Assembly: GCF_024464595.1 (NCBI RefSeq)
Contig: NZ_JANHAW010000002.1
Span: forward strand, 1,178,001-1,242,000
From: Halobellus litoreus
GTDB taxonomy: Archaea; Halobacteriota; Halobacteria; Halobacteriales; Haloferacaceae
Length of the DNA: 64,000 nucleotides
Direction of reading: 5' to 3'
This document shows positions 8,692 to 17,101 of this stretch, piece by piece. A model generated the notes under the pieces. It was not told the DNA's origin and did no database searches. It worked only from the letters and a program-made list of their open reading frames with translations. Every line of letters begins with the position of its first letter. Positions within the stretch are counted from its first letter, which is position 1. The translations under genes were made by a program, and so were the position numbers.

Positions 8692-9387
8692 TCACGGGTC
8701 CGTCGCCGACGACGGGACTCGATCGTCAGAGCCGCCGACGGCCGACAGCGACGCGATGCGCTCGACGGTCGCCTCCGAGAGCACCGTCTCGGCCGGGCGT
8801 AACTCGCCGTCGGCGTCGCAGTCGCGGCCCAGTTCGGCGGCATACTCCAGCAGGGCTGGCGAGGGCGTCGCGCCGGCGGCCGTCGTGCCGGCGACGACCG
8901 CGAGGGCGAAGACGTCCGACTCGAGGTTCCGATCGAGCGACTCGACGTCGGCCCCCTCGCCGCGCCTGAGCGTCTGATCCCGCCCGAAGGCGCGGACCAC
9001 GTCGACCGCTCGGCCGGCGGCGTCGGTCCGGGCCAGCAGGTAGAACCCCCGGGAGACGAACACGTCGGCGGCGAGCACGTCGAGATCGGCGGCGATATCG
9101 CCGGAGACGTCGCCCTCCGCGACTCGCGTCCAGGGCTCCTCGTGGGCCAGCGATCGAGTGAGCCGAAGGCCTTCGTAGATCAACTGTACGCCGGCAGCGC
9201 GCTCTGCGAGGCCGTCGGCGTCGGTGTCAACTCCGGTTTCGGGTGCGCGAGCGCTCACAAGCGCCAACACGGCCGGCGTCATCGGCGCGTCGGAGAGGCG
9301 CTCGAACAGTACCTCCCGGAGCCGGTCGGGTTCGACGTCTTCGACCGCCTCGTGCGCGGCGTCGCGGACCCGCACGGCGTCGTCCAT
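8692..9387 (-). CDS. Conserved haloarchaeal protein, degenerate isoprenyl-synthase-like fold
   Basis: 231 residues, helical and acidic, with no transmembrane segment. The middle region (AAGVQLIYEGLRLTR, then IAADLDVLAADVFVSRGFYLLA) has the helix pattern of polyprenyl synthetases but lacks the DDxxD metal-binding motifs. It is therefore probably not an active prenyltransferase. It may belong to the haloarchaeal family I remember as DUF7114. Transcribed divergently from riboflavin synthase. Confidence 0.6.
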   Translation of the reverse strand: MDDAVRVRDAAHEAVEDVEPDRLREVLFERLSDAPMTPAVLALVSARAPETGVDTDADGLAERAAGVQLIYEGLRLTRSLAHEEPWTRVAEGDVSGDIAADLDVLAADVFVSRGFYLLARTDAAGRAVDVVRAFGRDQTLRRGEGADVESLDRNLESDVFALAVVAGTTAAGATPSPALLEYAAELGRDCDADGELRPAETVLSEATVERIASLSAVGGSDDRVPSSATDP

Positions 9388-9526
9388 CGACCCTTCCTAG
9401 CGACGGGAGCGGCAAAGACCTTTGGAAACCCGGTCCGCCGGGATGCGGGGCTGAAATCGGGGTTCACAGCCCGACGCAGCCGCTCGGTTCCGAGACGTTT
9501 TTCAGAACTGGGACGAACCCGTAGGT

Positions 9527-10225
9527 ATGTTCACCGGAATCGTCGAGACGACGGGTACCGTCGTCGAGGCGAACGACGACGAGGGCGGCCGACGGCTCAG
9601 AATCGAAGTCGGGGGCGGAGACGGTGAGGAGCGCATCTCCACCGGAAACCGGACAGCGGGCGAATCCGAGGACGGCGATTCCGGCGCGGGCGTCGCGTAC
9701 GACGACCTCCACCACGGCCAATCGATCGCCGTCAACGGCGTCTGTCTGACCGTCGAGGCGTTCCGGACCACTCCAGTCCCGACGTTCGAGGTGTTTCTGG
9801 CCGCCGAGACCGTCGAGAAAACCTACCTCGGCGAGGTGGCGGCGGGCGATCGGGTAAACCTCGAACGCGCGCTCGCCGCCGACGGCCGGTTCGACGGCCA
9901 CCTCGTGCAGGGGCACGTCGACACGACGGCCGAGGTGACGGGCGTCGAGCGCGTCGGCGACGACTGGTACTTCGAGTTCGCGCTGCCGCCGGACGTGAAG
10001 CAGTACGTCGTGCAGAAGGGATCGATCACGGTCGACGGGATCAGCCTCACCGTCGCCGACCGCGGCGACGACCGCTTCGCCGTCGCGATCATCCCCACGA
10101 CGTACGACCTGACGACGCTCTCCGAGAAGGCCGTGGGCGATCCGGTGCACCTGGAAGTGGACGTCGTCGCGAAGTACGTCGAGCAGATGGTCGCGGGCTA
10201 CCGGGACGCCATCGAGCAGGCGTAG
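9527..10225 (+). CDS. ribE: Riboflavin synthase (alpha-type)
   Basis: 232 residues with two lumazine-binding repeats. The first begins MFTGIVETTGTV and contains NGVCLTVE; the second begins HLVQGHVDTTAEV and contains DGISLTVAD. The enzyme dismutates two 6,7-dimethyl-8-ribityllumazine to riboflavin and the pyrimidinedione, in the cytoplasm. An acidic insert at about residues 20-60 of the first barrel is a halophile-style extension. It stands alone; the following gene is convergent, 25 bp away. Many methanogens use an unrelated riboflavin synthase; this is the bacterial-type trimer. Confidence 0.95.
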   Translation: MFTGIVETTGTVVEANDDEGGRRLRIEVGGGDGEERISTGNRTAGESEDGDSGAGVAYDDLHHGQSIAVNGVCLTVEAFRTTPVPTFEVFLAAETVEKTYLGEVAAGDRVNLERALAADGRFDGHLVQGHVDTTAEVTGVERVGDDWYFEFALPPDVKQYVVQKGSITVDGISLTVADRGDDRFAVAIIPTTYDLTTLSEKAVGDPVHLEVDVVAKYVEQMVAGYRDAIEQA

Positions 10226-10250
10226 CCGACGAAGCGACCGATCGGGCGGC

Positions 10251-11255
10251 TCACTCGAACTCGGTCAGTTCCGACTCGAAGTCCGATTCCGTCGCGGGCG
10301 GCGTGTGCGCCTGGCGGTAGCTGTCGCGGTACTTCTGGATCTTCCGGAGGAGGAAGAGCCCGAAGACGCCGTCGTAGAGCACGACGTAGATCAGGAACGG
10401 CGCGAGACCCGAGAGCCCGGTCACGGCGCCGATGATGCCGGATCCGATCCCGACGGTGGTGTTGTACGTCGCGTGGACGAACGCCGCCAGCAGGATGCCC
10501 TTCACGACGATCGGTCCCCGGTTGCCCGGGTTGAACTTCGCGAGGCCGAGGTAGTAGCCCGCGATGGCCGAGTAGATGACGTGTCCCGGCCCGGCGAGCG
10601 CCCTGATCGCGGTGATGCCGCCGCCGACGCCGATGAGGCCGAGACCCACGTCGAGTCCCTGGTCCGGGAGCTGTCGGGTGATGTAGAGCGCGTTTTCGAT
10701 GACGGCGAAGCCGAGGCCGGCCATCGCGCCGTAGACTGTCCCGTCGAGGACGGCGTCGAACCGGTCGTCGGTGTAGGCGTACAGCCGAACGGCCAGCAGT
10801 TTCACTACCTCCTCGACCGGCCCGACGACGATGTAGAAGAACAGCGCCGTCCCGAGAAACCCGAGCACCTGGAAGTACGGCCGGAGAACGGTGTTGAGGA
10901 CGGCCGCGAAGTTCGCCGTCAGGACGCCGAGGAGGAACGTCGCCACCAGGAGCGACAGCGGTTCGCTCGACGTCACGTCCGTCGAGTAGACGTACGCGGC
11001 CAGACCGATCGCCGGAACCGCCGAGAGGAGCGTGAGCAGGCCGATCTGCGGGTCGGTCAGCGCCGCGAGACCGCCGATACCGAGGAGCAGGAGAAACGCG
11101 AACCCGACCACGGCGAGCCGGGCCGATCCGGCGGCGATCCGCCAGATGAGCGCCGACGCCTTGTCCAGCGGGGTTCGCACGTCCCAGGTAGCCACGTCGT
11201 AGAGGTCCATCGAGTCCCCTGCAGCCTCTTCGATCGGATCCTTTCTGTCCCGCAT
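10251..11255 (-). CDS. PrsW-family intramembrane protease
   Basis: About 334 residues with eight or so transmembrane helices. PrsW/CAAX-like motifs are visible: PVEEVVK (the catalytic Glu-Glu pair in a helix), then a GLGFAVIEN helix, and FVHATYN (metal-binding His). Family members cleave membrane proteins, such as anti-sigma factors in Bacillus; no archaeal substrate is known to me. An in-frame ATG 75 bp upstream (11330) exists, but the first 25 residues look unlike the family, so ATG 11255 (MRDRKDPIEE) is preferred. Confidence 0.85.
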   Translation of the reverse strand: MRDRKDPIEEAAGDSMDLYDVATWDVRTPLDKASALIWRIAAGSARLAVVGFAFLLLLGIGGLAALTDPQIGLLTLLSAVPAIGLAAYVYSTDVTSSEPLSLLVATFLLGVLTANFAAVLNTVLRPYFQVLGFLGTALFFYIVVGPVEEVVKLLAVRLYAYTDDRFDAVLDGTVYGAMAGLGFAVIENALYITRQLPDQGLDVGLGLIGVGGGITAIRALAGPGHVIYSAIAGYYLGLAKFNPGNRGPIVVKGILLAAFVHATYNTTVGIGSGIIGAVTGLSGLAPFLIYVVLYDGVFGLFLLRKIQKYRDSYRQAHTPPATESDFESELTEFE

Positions 11256-11465
11256 CGCCGGCCGGTTCTCACGCGGCGACCTAAGGTCTTCGGCCGCGGG
11301 GGTCGAAACGGTGTCGACCGCGACCGTCATCGGCTGGCCGACGGCCGGCGCTAAGGGTGGATGACGGCCGAGGCTGTCGAGTCGCCGCCCGAGCGAAGTT
11401 AGGGAGTCGACGCCGACGGCGACTGACTGGATTCAAAAGTCAGCCGTCCGTATCCACGCGTACCG

Positions 11466-11837
11466 ATGCACTTCGATCAACGCACCCAGGCCGCGCTCCG
11501 GGAGGTCGGCCTCTCCCGCGAGGAGGTCCGGGAAGCCTCCGACCTCGTCTCGGCGGCCGTCGACCGCGACGCCGATCGCCTCCGGGAGTTCTTCGACCGC
11601 GACGTCGTCTACTCGGATATGGAGATGGCGCACAGCGCCGGCGGAATCAACGAGCACGCCGTGCAGTTCGTCGATCTGTTCACCCACGGCAGCGACCTCC
11701 GCGGCTACCTCCGGTTCGACACGTGGGGGGTTCCGGTCGAGGGCGGCCGCGTCCTCTCGGAAGACGTCGTCGAACTCTCGCTCGGACCGACGGTCCACGA
11801 CAGAGTGCGGTTCGCCCGCGACGAGGACGTGCTGTGA
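11466..11837 (+). CDS. Small conserved haloarchaeal protein (DUF7532-like)
   Basis: 123 residues, soluble, strongly acidic. It reads as a compact alpha/beta protein ending in VHDRVRFARDEDVL. Its TGA overlaps the ATG of the FAU-1 gene by one base (TGATG), so it is co-translated with that RNA-binding protein. The role is unknown, but tight coupling suggests a link to RNA metabolism. Confidence 0.65.
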   Translation: MHFDQRTQAALREVGLSREEVREASDLVSAAVDRDADRLREFFDRDVVYSDMEMAHSAGGINEHAVQFVDLFTHGSDLRGYLRFDTWGVPVEGGRVLSEDVVELSLGPTVHDRVRFARDEDVL

Positions 11838-13423
11838 TGGGCGGCGACGGCAGCAGCGGGAACGGCGAAGCCGCCGCAGGCGAGGAAGACGGAGCGAGCG
11901 ACGAGTCCCCCGCGGGCGAGGCGCCCACGACACCCCGCGTCCGGGTCCGCGGCATCTACACGACGGCCGTGACGCGACACCTCCTCGACGCGGGCGCCGA
12001 GGTCGTACAGGCGTCCGAACCGATCCGGGAGCGCTTCGACGCCGACTTCGGCGACGGGGCGCACGACGTCACCGTCGCGACGACTGGCGACCGCCAGGGC
12101 GTCGGCGTCGACGGCGACCCCGACGCCGTCGCGGCCGTCGACGCGGAACTCCGGGGCATCGGCCGCGACACCTTCGCGTGGGACGATCCGACCCCGCCGG
12201 GCGCGGTGTTCGCGGCGACCGTGAGCGAGACGCTCGGCTCCGGCGCGGTCTGCGACCTCGGGGAGAGCGAGGGCTTTCTTCCCTACCGCGACGCCGAGGA
12301 TCACCTCGAAGCGGGCGACGCAGTCCGGGTGCAGGTCAGAGAGAGCGCCCCGCCGTGGATCGACCGCCGGGCGCGGCTCGGGACCGAGATCCGGGCCGAC
12401 GCCGGACTCGCGACCCTCGTCCGCGATCGCGACGGCGTCACGGTCGACACCCGAGACGACGCCGCCGGCCGCGAACTCGCCGGGATGACCGACCTGCTCT
12501 CGGTCGACGCGCCGGACGGGTGGGGCATCGAGTGGTCCCACGCCGCCACCCGAGCCGAGATGAGCGCGCTCGAAGCCGCGCTCGACCGGGCCGCCGGACG
12601 CGCGGAGGATCTCGCCGCGGCGGTGGACGGGACCGATGCCGACGAAACGGAGTCGCCGTCGGAGCGACCAACCGCGCTCGCGACCCCCGCGGCGGGACGT
12701 TGGCTGTGGTTCGGCCGCGAGTCCCGATTCGCGCTCGACGGGGCCCGACGGGCGGTGACGACGACGATGCCGGGCCACCACCGCACGAAGGCCGCCAGCG
12801 ACTCGGCGAGTGCCGGAGTCGACCTCGCGGAGGCGCTCTGGGCGGCGGAGGGGGCCGCCGGACCGGCTGGCGGCGTCGCTGACGATGCCGCGGAGTCGGA
12901 CGACGGGAGCGACGGTCCCGACTTCCCGTTCGACGTCGTGACCCGGCAGTTCGGCCCCGTCGCGGGCGACACCGTCGAGATCAGACACGGGAAGCCGGAC
13001 GGCCGCGCGTTCTCGCTCGGCAGCGGCGAGGTGACCGACTGGGGCGCCGACGGCTCGCTCGACGTGACGCGGACGCTCTCGGGCAGCGGCACGTACGACG
13101 GACTGGGGACCCGCCGGGAGGCGGGCGACACCGCCCTCACGAAGTTCCGCGAGGGCCGCTGGTGGTACCCGACCGTCTACCGGAGTGCCGAGGGCGAGCA
13201 CCGCGGAACGTACGTCAACGTCTGTACGCCCGTCGAGTGTTTCCCCGACGAGATCAGGTACGTCGACCTCCACGTCGACGTCGTGAAGCGTCCCGACGGC
13301 ACCGTCGAGCGGGTCGACGACGACGAACTCGACGCCGCGGTCGAGGAGGGAAACGTCCCCGAGGCCGTCGCCGAAAAGGCGCGGGCGGTGGCCGCGAGCC
13401 TCGAACGCGCGCTCTCGGAGTGA
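11837..13423 (+). CDS. fau-1: FAU-1-type RNA-binding protein (archaeal RNase E/G relative)
   Basis: 528 residues from ATG 11837; an upstream in-frame extension is non-coding and overlaps the previous gene. After an acidic disordered N-terminus (1-33) comes an RNase E/G-like RNA-binding part with an S1-like segment. The C-terminal DUF402 domain (about 370-500) contains YVNVCTPVECF and YVDLHVDVVKRPDG. FAU-1 proteins bind AU-rich RNA, and some have been reported to cleave or process 5S rRNA precursors. It is coupled to the small upstream gene by TGATG. The assignment rests on domain order. Confidence 0.85.
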   Translation: MGGDGSSGNGEAAAGEEDGASDESPAGEAPTTPRVRVRGIYTTAVTRHLLDAGAEVVQASEPIRERFDADFGDGAHDVTVATTGDRQGVGVDGDPDAVAAVDAELRGIGRDTFAWDDPTPPGAVFAATVSETLGSGAVCDLGESEGFLPYRDAEDHLEAGDAVRVQVRESAPPWIDRRARLGTEIRADAGLATLVRDRDGVTVDTRDDAAGRELAGMTDLLSVDAPDGWGIEWSHAATRAEMSALEAALDRAAGRAEDLAAAVDGTDADETESPSERPTALATPAAGRWLWFGRESRFALDGARRAVTTTMPGHHRTKAASDSASAGVDLAEALWAAEGAAGPAGGVADDAAESDDGSDGPDFPFDVVTRQFGPVAGDTVEIRHGKPDGRAFSLGSGEVTDWGADGSLDVTRTLSGSGTYDGLGTRREAGDTALTKFREGRWWYPTVYRSAEGEHRGTYVNVCTPVECFPDEIRYVDLHVDVVKRPDGTVERVDDDELDAAVEEGNVPEAVAEKARAVAASLERALSE

Positions 13424-13567
13424 GTGACGTCCAACCGTCGCCTGCGGCCGTTCTTAGAACCTCGGACGCGATCACGTCTATACCGCCGGCTACGACCGTC
13501 TCCGTCGGCCGGAGGCGAACAGCGTGGAAACCCGTCCCACACCGTCTGTCGGGTGGAGAACAGCAAC

Positions 13568-13618
13568 TTTATCAGTCGCTCGTGGCGAATTGCACCCAAG
13601 ATTACTCTCTAGGAGGTC
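13568..13618 (+). promoter_or_regulatory. Leadered promoter and Shine-Dalgarno of aIF2-gamma
   Basis: A TATA-like TTTATC at 13568-13573 would place transcription start near 13597. AGGAGGTC at 13611-13618 then lies a few bases before the GTG start at 13623, a full match to the 16S 3' end. This is unusual among the mainly leaderless genes here, and it decides the GTG start. Confidence 0.65.
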
Positions 13619-13622
13619 AATA

Positions 13623-14852
13623 GTGACACAACAAACACAACAACCGGAGGTGAACATCGGACTCGTCGGGCACGTCGACCACGGGAAGACGACGCTCGTG
13701 CAGGCGCTGTCCGGATCGTGGACGGATCAGCACTCCGAGGAAATGAAGCGCGGCATCTCTATCCGACTCGGCTACGCTGACGCCACGTTCCGGAAGCTCC
13801 CCAACGTCGACCCGCCGGAGTGCTACACGGTCGAGGAGACCGGGCCGGACGGCGAGGAGACCGAGGTGCTGCGGACGGTCTCGTTCGTCGACGCCCCGGG
13901 CCACGAGACGCTGATGGCGACGATGCTGTCGGGCGCGGCCATCATGGACGGCGCGGTCCTCGTCGTGAGCGCGACCGAGGACGTCCCCCAGGCCCAGACC
14001 GAAGAGCACCTGATGGCGCTGGACATCATCGGCATCGACAACATCGTCATCGCGCAGAACAAGATCGACCTGGTCGACCGCGAGCGCGCGGTCGAATCCT
14101 ACGAGCAGATCCAGGAGTTCGTCGAGGGCACCGTCGCCGAGGACGCGCCGATCGTCCCCGTCAGCGCCCAGCAGGAGGTCAACATCGACCTCCTGATCGA
14201 CGCCATCGAGCGGGAGATTCCGACGCCCGAACGCGACGAAAGCGAATCGCCGCGGCTGTTCGCGGCCCGCTCGTTCGACATCAACCGCCCCGGGACCACC
14301 TGGGAAGACCTCAAGGGCGGCGTCGTCGGCGGGTCGGTCGTGCAGGGCAAACTCGCCACCGGCCAGGAACTCGAACTCCGCCCCGGCCGCGAGGTCGAGG
14401 AGGGCGGTTCCTCGGAGTGGGAGCCGATCACGACTGAGATCCGGTCGCTGCAGGCCGGCGGCCAGTCCGTCGAGGAAGTCCGGCCGGGCGGCCTCTGCGG
14501 GATCGGCACGGGACTCGACCCGAGCCTCACGAAGGGCGACGCGCTTGCCGGACAGGTCGCGGGCGAGCCCGGGACCCTCCCGCCGACGCGCGAGGAGTTC
14601 ACGATGGACGTCGAACTCCTCGACCGGATCGTCGGCGAGGACGAGGGAAGCGTCGAGGAGATCTCGACCGGCGAACCGCTGATGCTCACTGTCGGGACCG
14701 CGACGACCGTCGGCGCGGTCACGAGCGCTCGGACGGGCGAGGCCGAGGTGTCGCTGAAGCGCCCCGTCTGCGCCGAGTCGGGCGCGAAGATCGCCATCAA
14801 CCGCCGGGTCGGCGCGCGGTGGCGGCTCATCGGCATCGGGACGCTGCAGTGA
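13623..14852 (+). CDS. eif2g: Translation initiation factor aIF2, gamma subunit
   Basis: 409 residues from GTG 13623. The P-loop GHVDHGKTT is at 16-24, then [10 protein letters not shown] (switch I region), DAPGHE (G3) and NKID (G4), with two beta-barrel domains after about residue 210. This GTPase brings initiator Met-tRNA to the ribosome in the aIF2 complex. It heads a gene string with the PIN nuclease, Rpo7, Spt4 and DPCK, an informational cluster typical of haloarchaea. Confidence 0.98.
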   Translation: MTQQTQQPEVNIGLVGHVDHGKTTLVQALSGSWTDQHSEEMKRGISIRLGYADATFRKLPNVDPPECYTVEETGPDGEETEVLRTVSFVDAPGHETLMATMLSGAAIMDGAVLVVSATEDVPQAQTEEHLMALDIIGIDNIVIAQNKIDLVDRERAVESYEQIQEFVEGTVAEDAPIVPVSAQQEVNIDLLIDAIEREIPTPERDESESPRLFAARSFDINRPGTTWEDLKGGVVGGSVVQGKLATGQELELRPGREVEEGGSSEWEPITTEIRSLQAGGQSVEEVRPGGLCGIGTGLDPSLTKGDALAGQVAGEPGTLPPTREEFTMDVELLDRIVGEDEGSVEEISTGEPLMLTVGTATTVGAVTSARTGEAEVSLKRPVCAESGAKIAINRRVGARWRLIGIGTLQ

Positions 14853-14949
14853 CGATCGGCCGAGACGGCGCGGGCCGTCGGCCGAGCTGAAGGCGGCGGC
14901 GACAGCGGGACGCGACCACACGACGGAGACGACAGGACGACACACGAGG

Positions 14950-15333
14950 ATGACGACGGTGATACTGGACACGAACGCGCTGATGATGCCGGTCGAACTC
15001 GACGTGCGGGTCTTCGAGGAACTCGACCGCCTCGTCGGCGCGGACGCTGACCTCGTCGTCCCCCGCGCCGTCGTCGCCGAGCTGGAGAAGCTCGCCGAGG
15101 AGGGCAGCGGCGTCGAGGCGACAGCCGCGAACGTGGGCCGGGACCTCGTCTCGCGGTGTCGCGTCGTCGAGACCGGCGTCTCCTACGCCGACGACGCGGT
15201 GGTCGAACTCGCCGACACCGAGGGCGGATACGTCCTCACCAACGACAGGCCGCTCCGCGACCGGTTGCTCGAACGCGGCGTTCGCGTAATCGGTTTAAGG
15301 GGTCGAAACACATTGGAGATAACAGAACCATAA
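14950..15333 (+). CDS. PIN-domain nuclease, FCF1/VapC9-like
   Basis: 127 residues, one PIN domain. The N-terminal LDTNALMMP carries the first acidic metal ligand, EL (about residue 38) is in the conserved helix, and TNDRPLRDRL near the C-terminus provides the last acidic residue. It is related to the Fcf1/Utp24 family, which cleaves pre-rRNA in eukaryotes. Its place between aIF2-gamma and Rpo7 supports an rRNA-processing role over a toxin role, and no antitoxin frame is seen beside it. It ends 3 bp before the Rpo7 ATG. Confidence 0.85.
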   Translation: MTTVILDTNALMMPVELDVRVFEELDRLVGADADLVVPRAVVAELEKLAEEGSGVEATAANVGRDLVSRCRVVETGVSYADDAVVELADTEGGYVLTNDRPLRDRLLERGVRVIGLRGRNTLEITEP

Positions 15334-15336
15334 CAT

Positions 15337-15915
15337 ATGTACAAACGGGTACGACTCAAAGACACAGTCGAGGTACCGCCGAAGCACCTCGCGGACGTGA
15401 CGCCACAGCGGGTCAAGCGGCTCCTGCAGGACAAACTAGAAGGACGGATGGACGAGGACGTCGGCAGCGTCGTCAGCGTCGTCGACGTACACGACATCGG
15501 CGAGGGGACAGTGCTCCCCGGCCGCGCCGGCGTCTACTACGAGGCGGAGTTCGACGCGATCACGTTCGACCCCTCGATGCAGGAGGTCGTCGACGGCGAG
15601 GTCGTCGAAGTCGTGGAGTTCGGCGCCTTCGTCGGCATCGGCCCGGTCGACGGGCTGCTGCACGTCTCACAGATCTCCGACGAATACCTCGCCTACGACG
15701 GCGAGAATCAGCAGTTGGCGTCGACGGAGTCGAACCGGACGCTGAGCGTCGGCGACTCCGTCCGCGTGCGCGTCGTGACGAAGAGCATCGACGAGCGCAA
15801 CCCGCGCGACTCGAAGATCGGCCTGACCGCCAAACAGCCGGGGCTCGGCAAGCACGGCTGGCTGGAAGCCGACCGCCAGGCGAACACCGCGACGACCGGA
15901 GCGGAGGGCGAGTAG
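15337..15915 (+). CDS. rpo7: DNA-directed RNA polymerase subunit Rpo7 (E')
   Basis: 192 residues. The N-terminal RNP-like domain (MYKRVRLKDTVEVPP) is followed by an S1 OB-fold from about residue 80 (EVVDGEVVEVVEFGAFVGI, then LLHVSQIS). With Rpo4 it forms the polymerase stalk that binds nascent RNA and aids promoter opening. The C-terminal tail after residue 175 is short and acidic. It directly abuts spt4 with no spacer. Confidence 0.97.
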   Translation: MYKRVRLKDTVEVPPKHLADVTPQRVKRLLQDKLEGRMDEDVGSVVSVVDVHDIGEGTVLPGRAGVYYEAEFDAITFDPSMQEVVDGEVVEVVEFGAFVGIGPVDGLLHVSQISDEYLAYDGENQQLASTESNRTLSVGDSVRVRVVTKSIDERNPRDSKIGLTAKQPGLGKHGWLEADRQANTATTGAEGE

Positions 15916-16113
15916 ATGGCCGAATCCCGTCTCGCCTGCCGGGAGTGTCACTACATCAATCACGGCGACGCGCAGGCGTGTGAGAACTGCGGCTCCAGCA
16001 GTCTCACCGAGGACTGGGCGGGCTACGTCGTCATCACGCACCCCGAGCGATCGGAGATCGCCGACGAGATGAACGTCAACGAGCCGGGCGGCTACGCGCT
16101 GAAGGTCCGCTGA
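15916..16113 (+). CDS. spt4: Transcription elongation factor Spt4
   Basis: 65 residues. A four-Cys zinc finger (CREC near residue 8, CENC near 23) is followed by the small NGN-binding beta domain ending GYALKVR. Formerly annotated as RpoE''. It pairs with Spt5 to keep RNA polymerase processive. Starts on the base after the Rpo7 stop and lies 5 bp from the next gene. Confidence 0.95.
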   Translation: MAESRLACRECHYINHGDAQACENCGSSSLTEDWAGYVVITHPERSEIADEMNVNEPGGYALKVR

Positions 16114-16118
16114 GGCGG

Positions 16119-16667
16119 ATGCTCACGCTCCCAGACGACTTGCGAGGCTCGTTCAAGGACCCCTTCGGTCCCGTCTACACCGACGCAGCGGCGCTGCTCG
16201 CCGACGCCGGCCGCCCCGTGATCGCCGTCGGCGACGTCGTCACGTATCACCTGCGGCAGGCGGGTCACGCGCCGTCGGTCGCGCTCGTCGACGGGAAGAC
16301 GAAGCGCGAGGCGGTCGACGCGGAGATCCGCGAGGCGCTGTCGGATCCCGAGCACAGGCGCGACGTCGAGAGTCCACCCGGCGCGCTCTCGGAGTCGCTT
16401 CTGTCCGCGCTCGCCGAGGCCGTCGCCGCCGCTGATCCGATCACGATCGTCGTCGACGGCGAGGAGGACCTCGCCGCGTTGCCGGCGGTGCTCGCCGCCC
16501 CGCTGGGCGCGACGGTCGTCTACGGCCAGCCCGACGAGGGGATGGTCCGCGTCGACGTCACCGAGGACGCGAAGGCCGAGATGCGGTCGCTGCTGGAGGA
16601 GATGGACGGCGACGTCGCGAGCGCGCTGGCGATCCTCGGCGTCGACGCGACCGAGGAGTCCCGCTGA
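16119..16667 (+). CDS. GTP-dependent dephospho-CoA kinase
   Basis: 182 residues of the DUF359 family, the archaeal dephospho-CoA kinase that uses GTP in the last step of CoA synthesis. Visible marks are the N-terminal FKDPFGPVY, GDVVTYHL, VDGKTKRE and, near the C-terminus, IVVDGEEDLAALPAVLAAP and VYGQPDEGMV. This order matches the family. It lies in the aIF2-gamma/Rpo7/Spt4 string and is probably co-transcribed. Confidence 0.92.
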   Translation: MLTLPDDLRGSFKDPFGPVYTDAAALLADAGRPVIAVGDVVTYHLRQAGHAPSVALVDGKTKREAVDAEIREALSDPEHRRDVESPPGALSESLLSALAEAVAAADPITIVVDGEEDLAALPAVLAAPLGATVVYGQPDEGMVRVDVTEDAKAEMRSLLEEMDGDVASALAILGVDATEESR

Positions 16668-16753
16668 ACGACGTCGGAGCGTCGACGACGGACCGCGTTC
16701 GCCTCTTCGAAATCCTTTTACTCCTTTCGGGAGGATGGTAGGACAACTGAACC

Positions 16754-17068
16754 ATGGAAATCGACATTATCTCCGAGGACGAGAATCCGATGTTGCATCG
16801 GACCGACGTCCGGTTCGAGATCGTTCACGACGACGCGACGCCCTCGCGGCTCTCCGTTCGCGACAGCCTCGCCGCGAAACTGAACAAGGATTCGGCGGAA
16901 GTCGTCGTCCACGAACTCGACACGAAGTTCGGAATGCGAAAGACCGTCGGCTACGCGAAGGTCTACGAGTCGCCGGACTTCGCCCGCGACATCGAGCAGG
17001 ACTACATGCTCGATCGGAACAAGATCGAGGCCGAGGAAGGCGGCGAAGCGGAAGCCGAAGAGGCCTGA
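16754..17068 (+). CDS. rps24e: Ribosomal protein eS24
   Basis: 104 residues. MEIDIISEDENPMLHRTDV and KFGMRKTVGYAKVYES are the family marks; an acidic C-terminal tail is halophile-typical. A TATA-like TTTTACT lies near 16713-16719. eS27 (rps27ae) does not follow: only 33 bp separate this stop from the Kae1-Bud32 start. Confidence 0.96.
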   Translation: MEIDIISEDENPMLHRTDVRFEIVHDDATPSRLSVRDSLAAKLNKDSAEVVVHELDTKFGMRKTVGYAKVYESPDFARDIEQDYMLDRNKIEAEEGGEAEAEEA

Positions 17069-17101
17069 TTCGGCCGCACAGCGACCTAACACACCTTCTC
17101 G

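Noticed and set aside
11357-11836. In-frame 5' extension of the FAU-1 gene
   Set aside because: It overlaps the upstream gene in another frame and has Arg/Pro-rich shadow composition; ATG 11837 with TGATG coupling is better.
14950-15333. VapC toxin of a toxin-antitoxin pair
   Set aside because: No antitoxin-like gene is adjacent, and the context is a conserved informational cluster.
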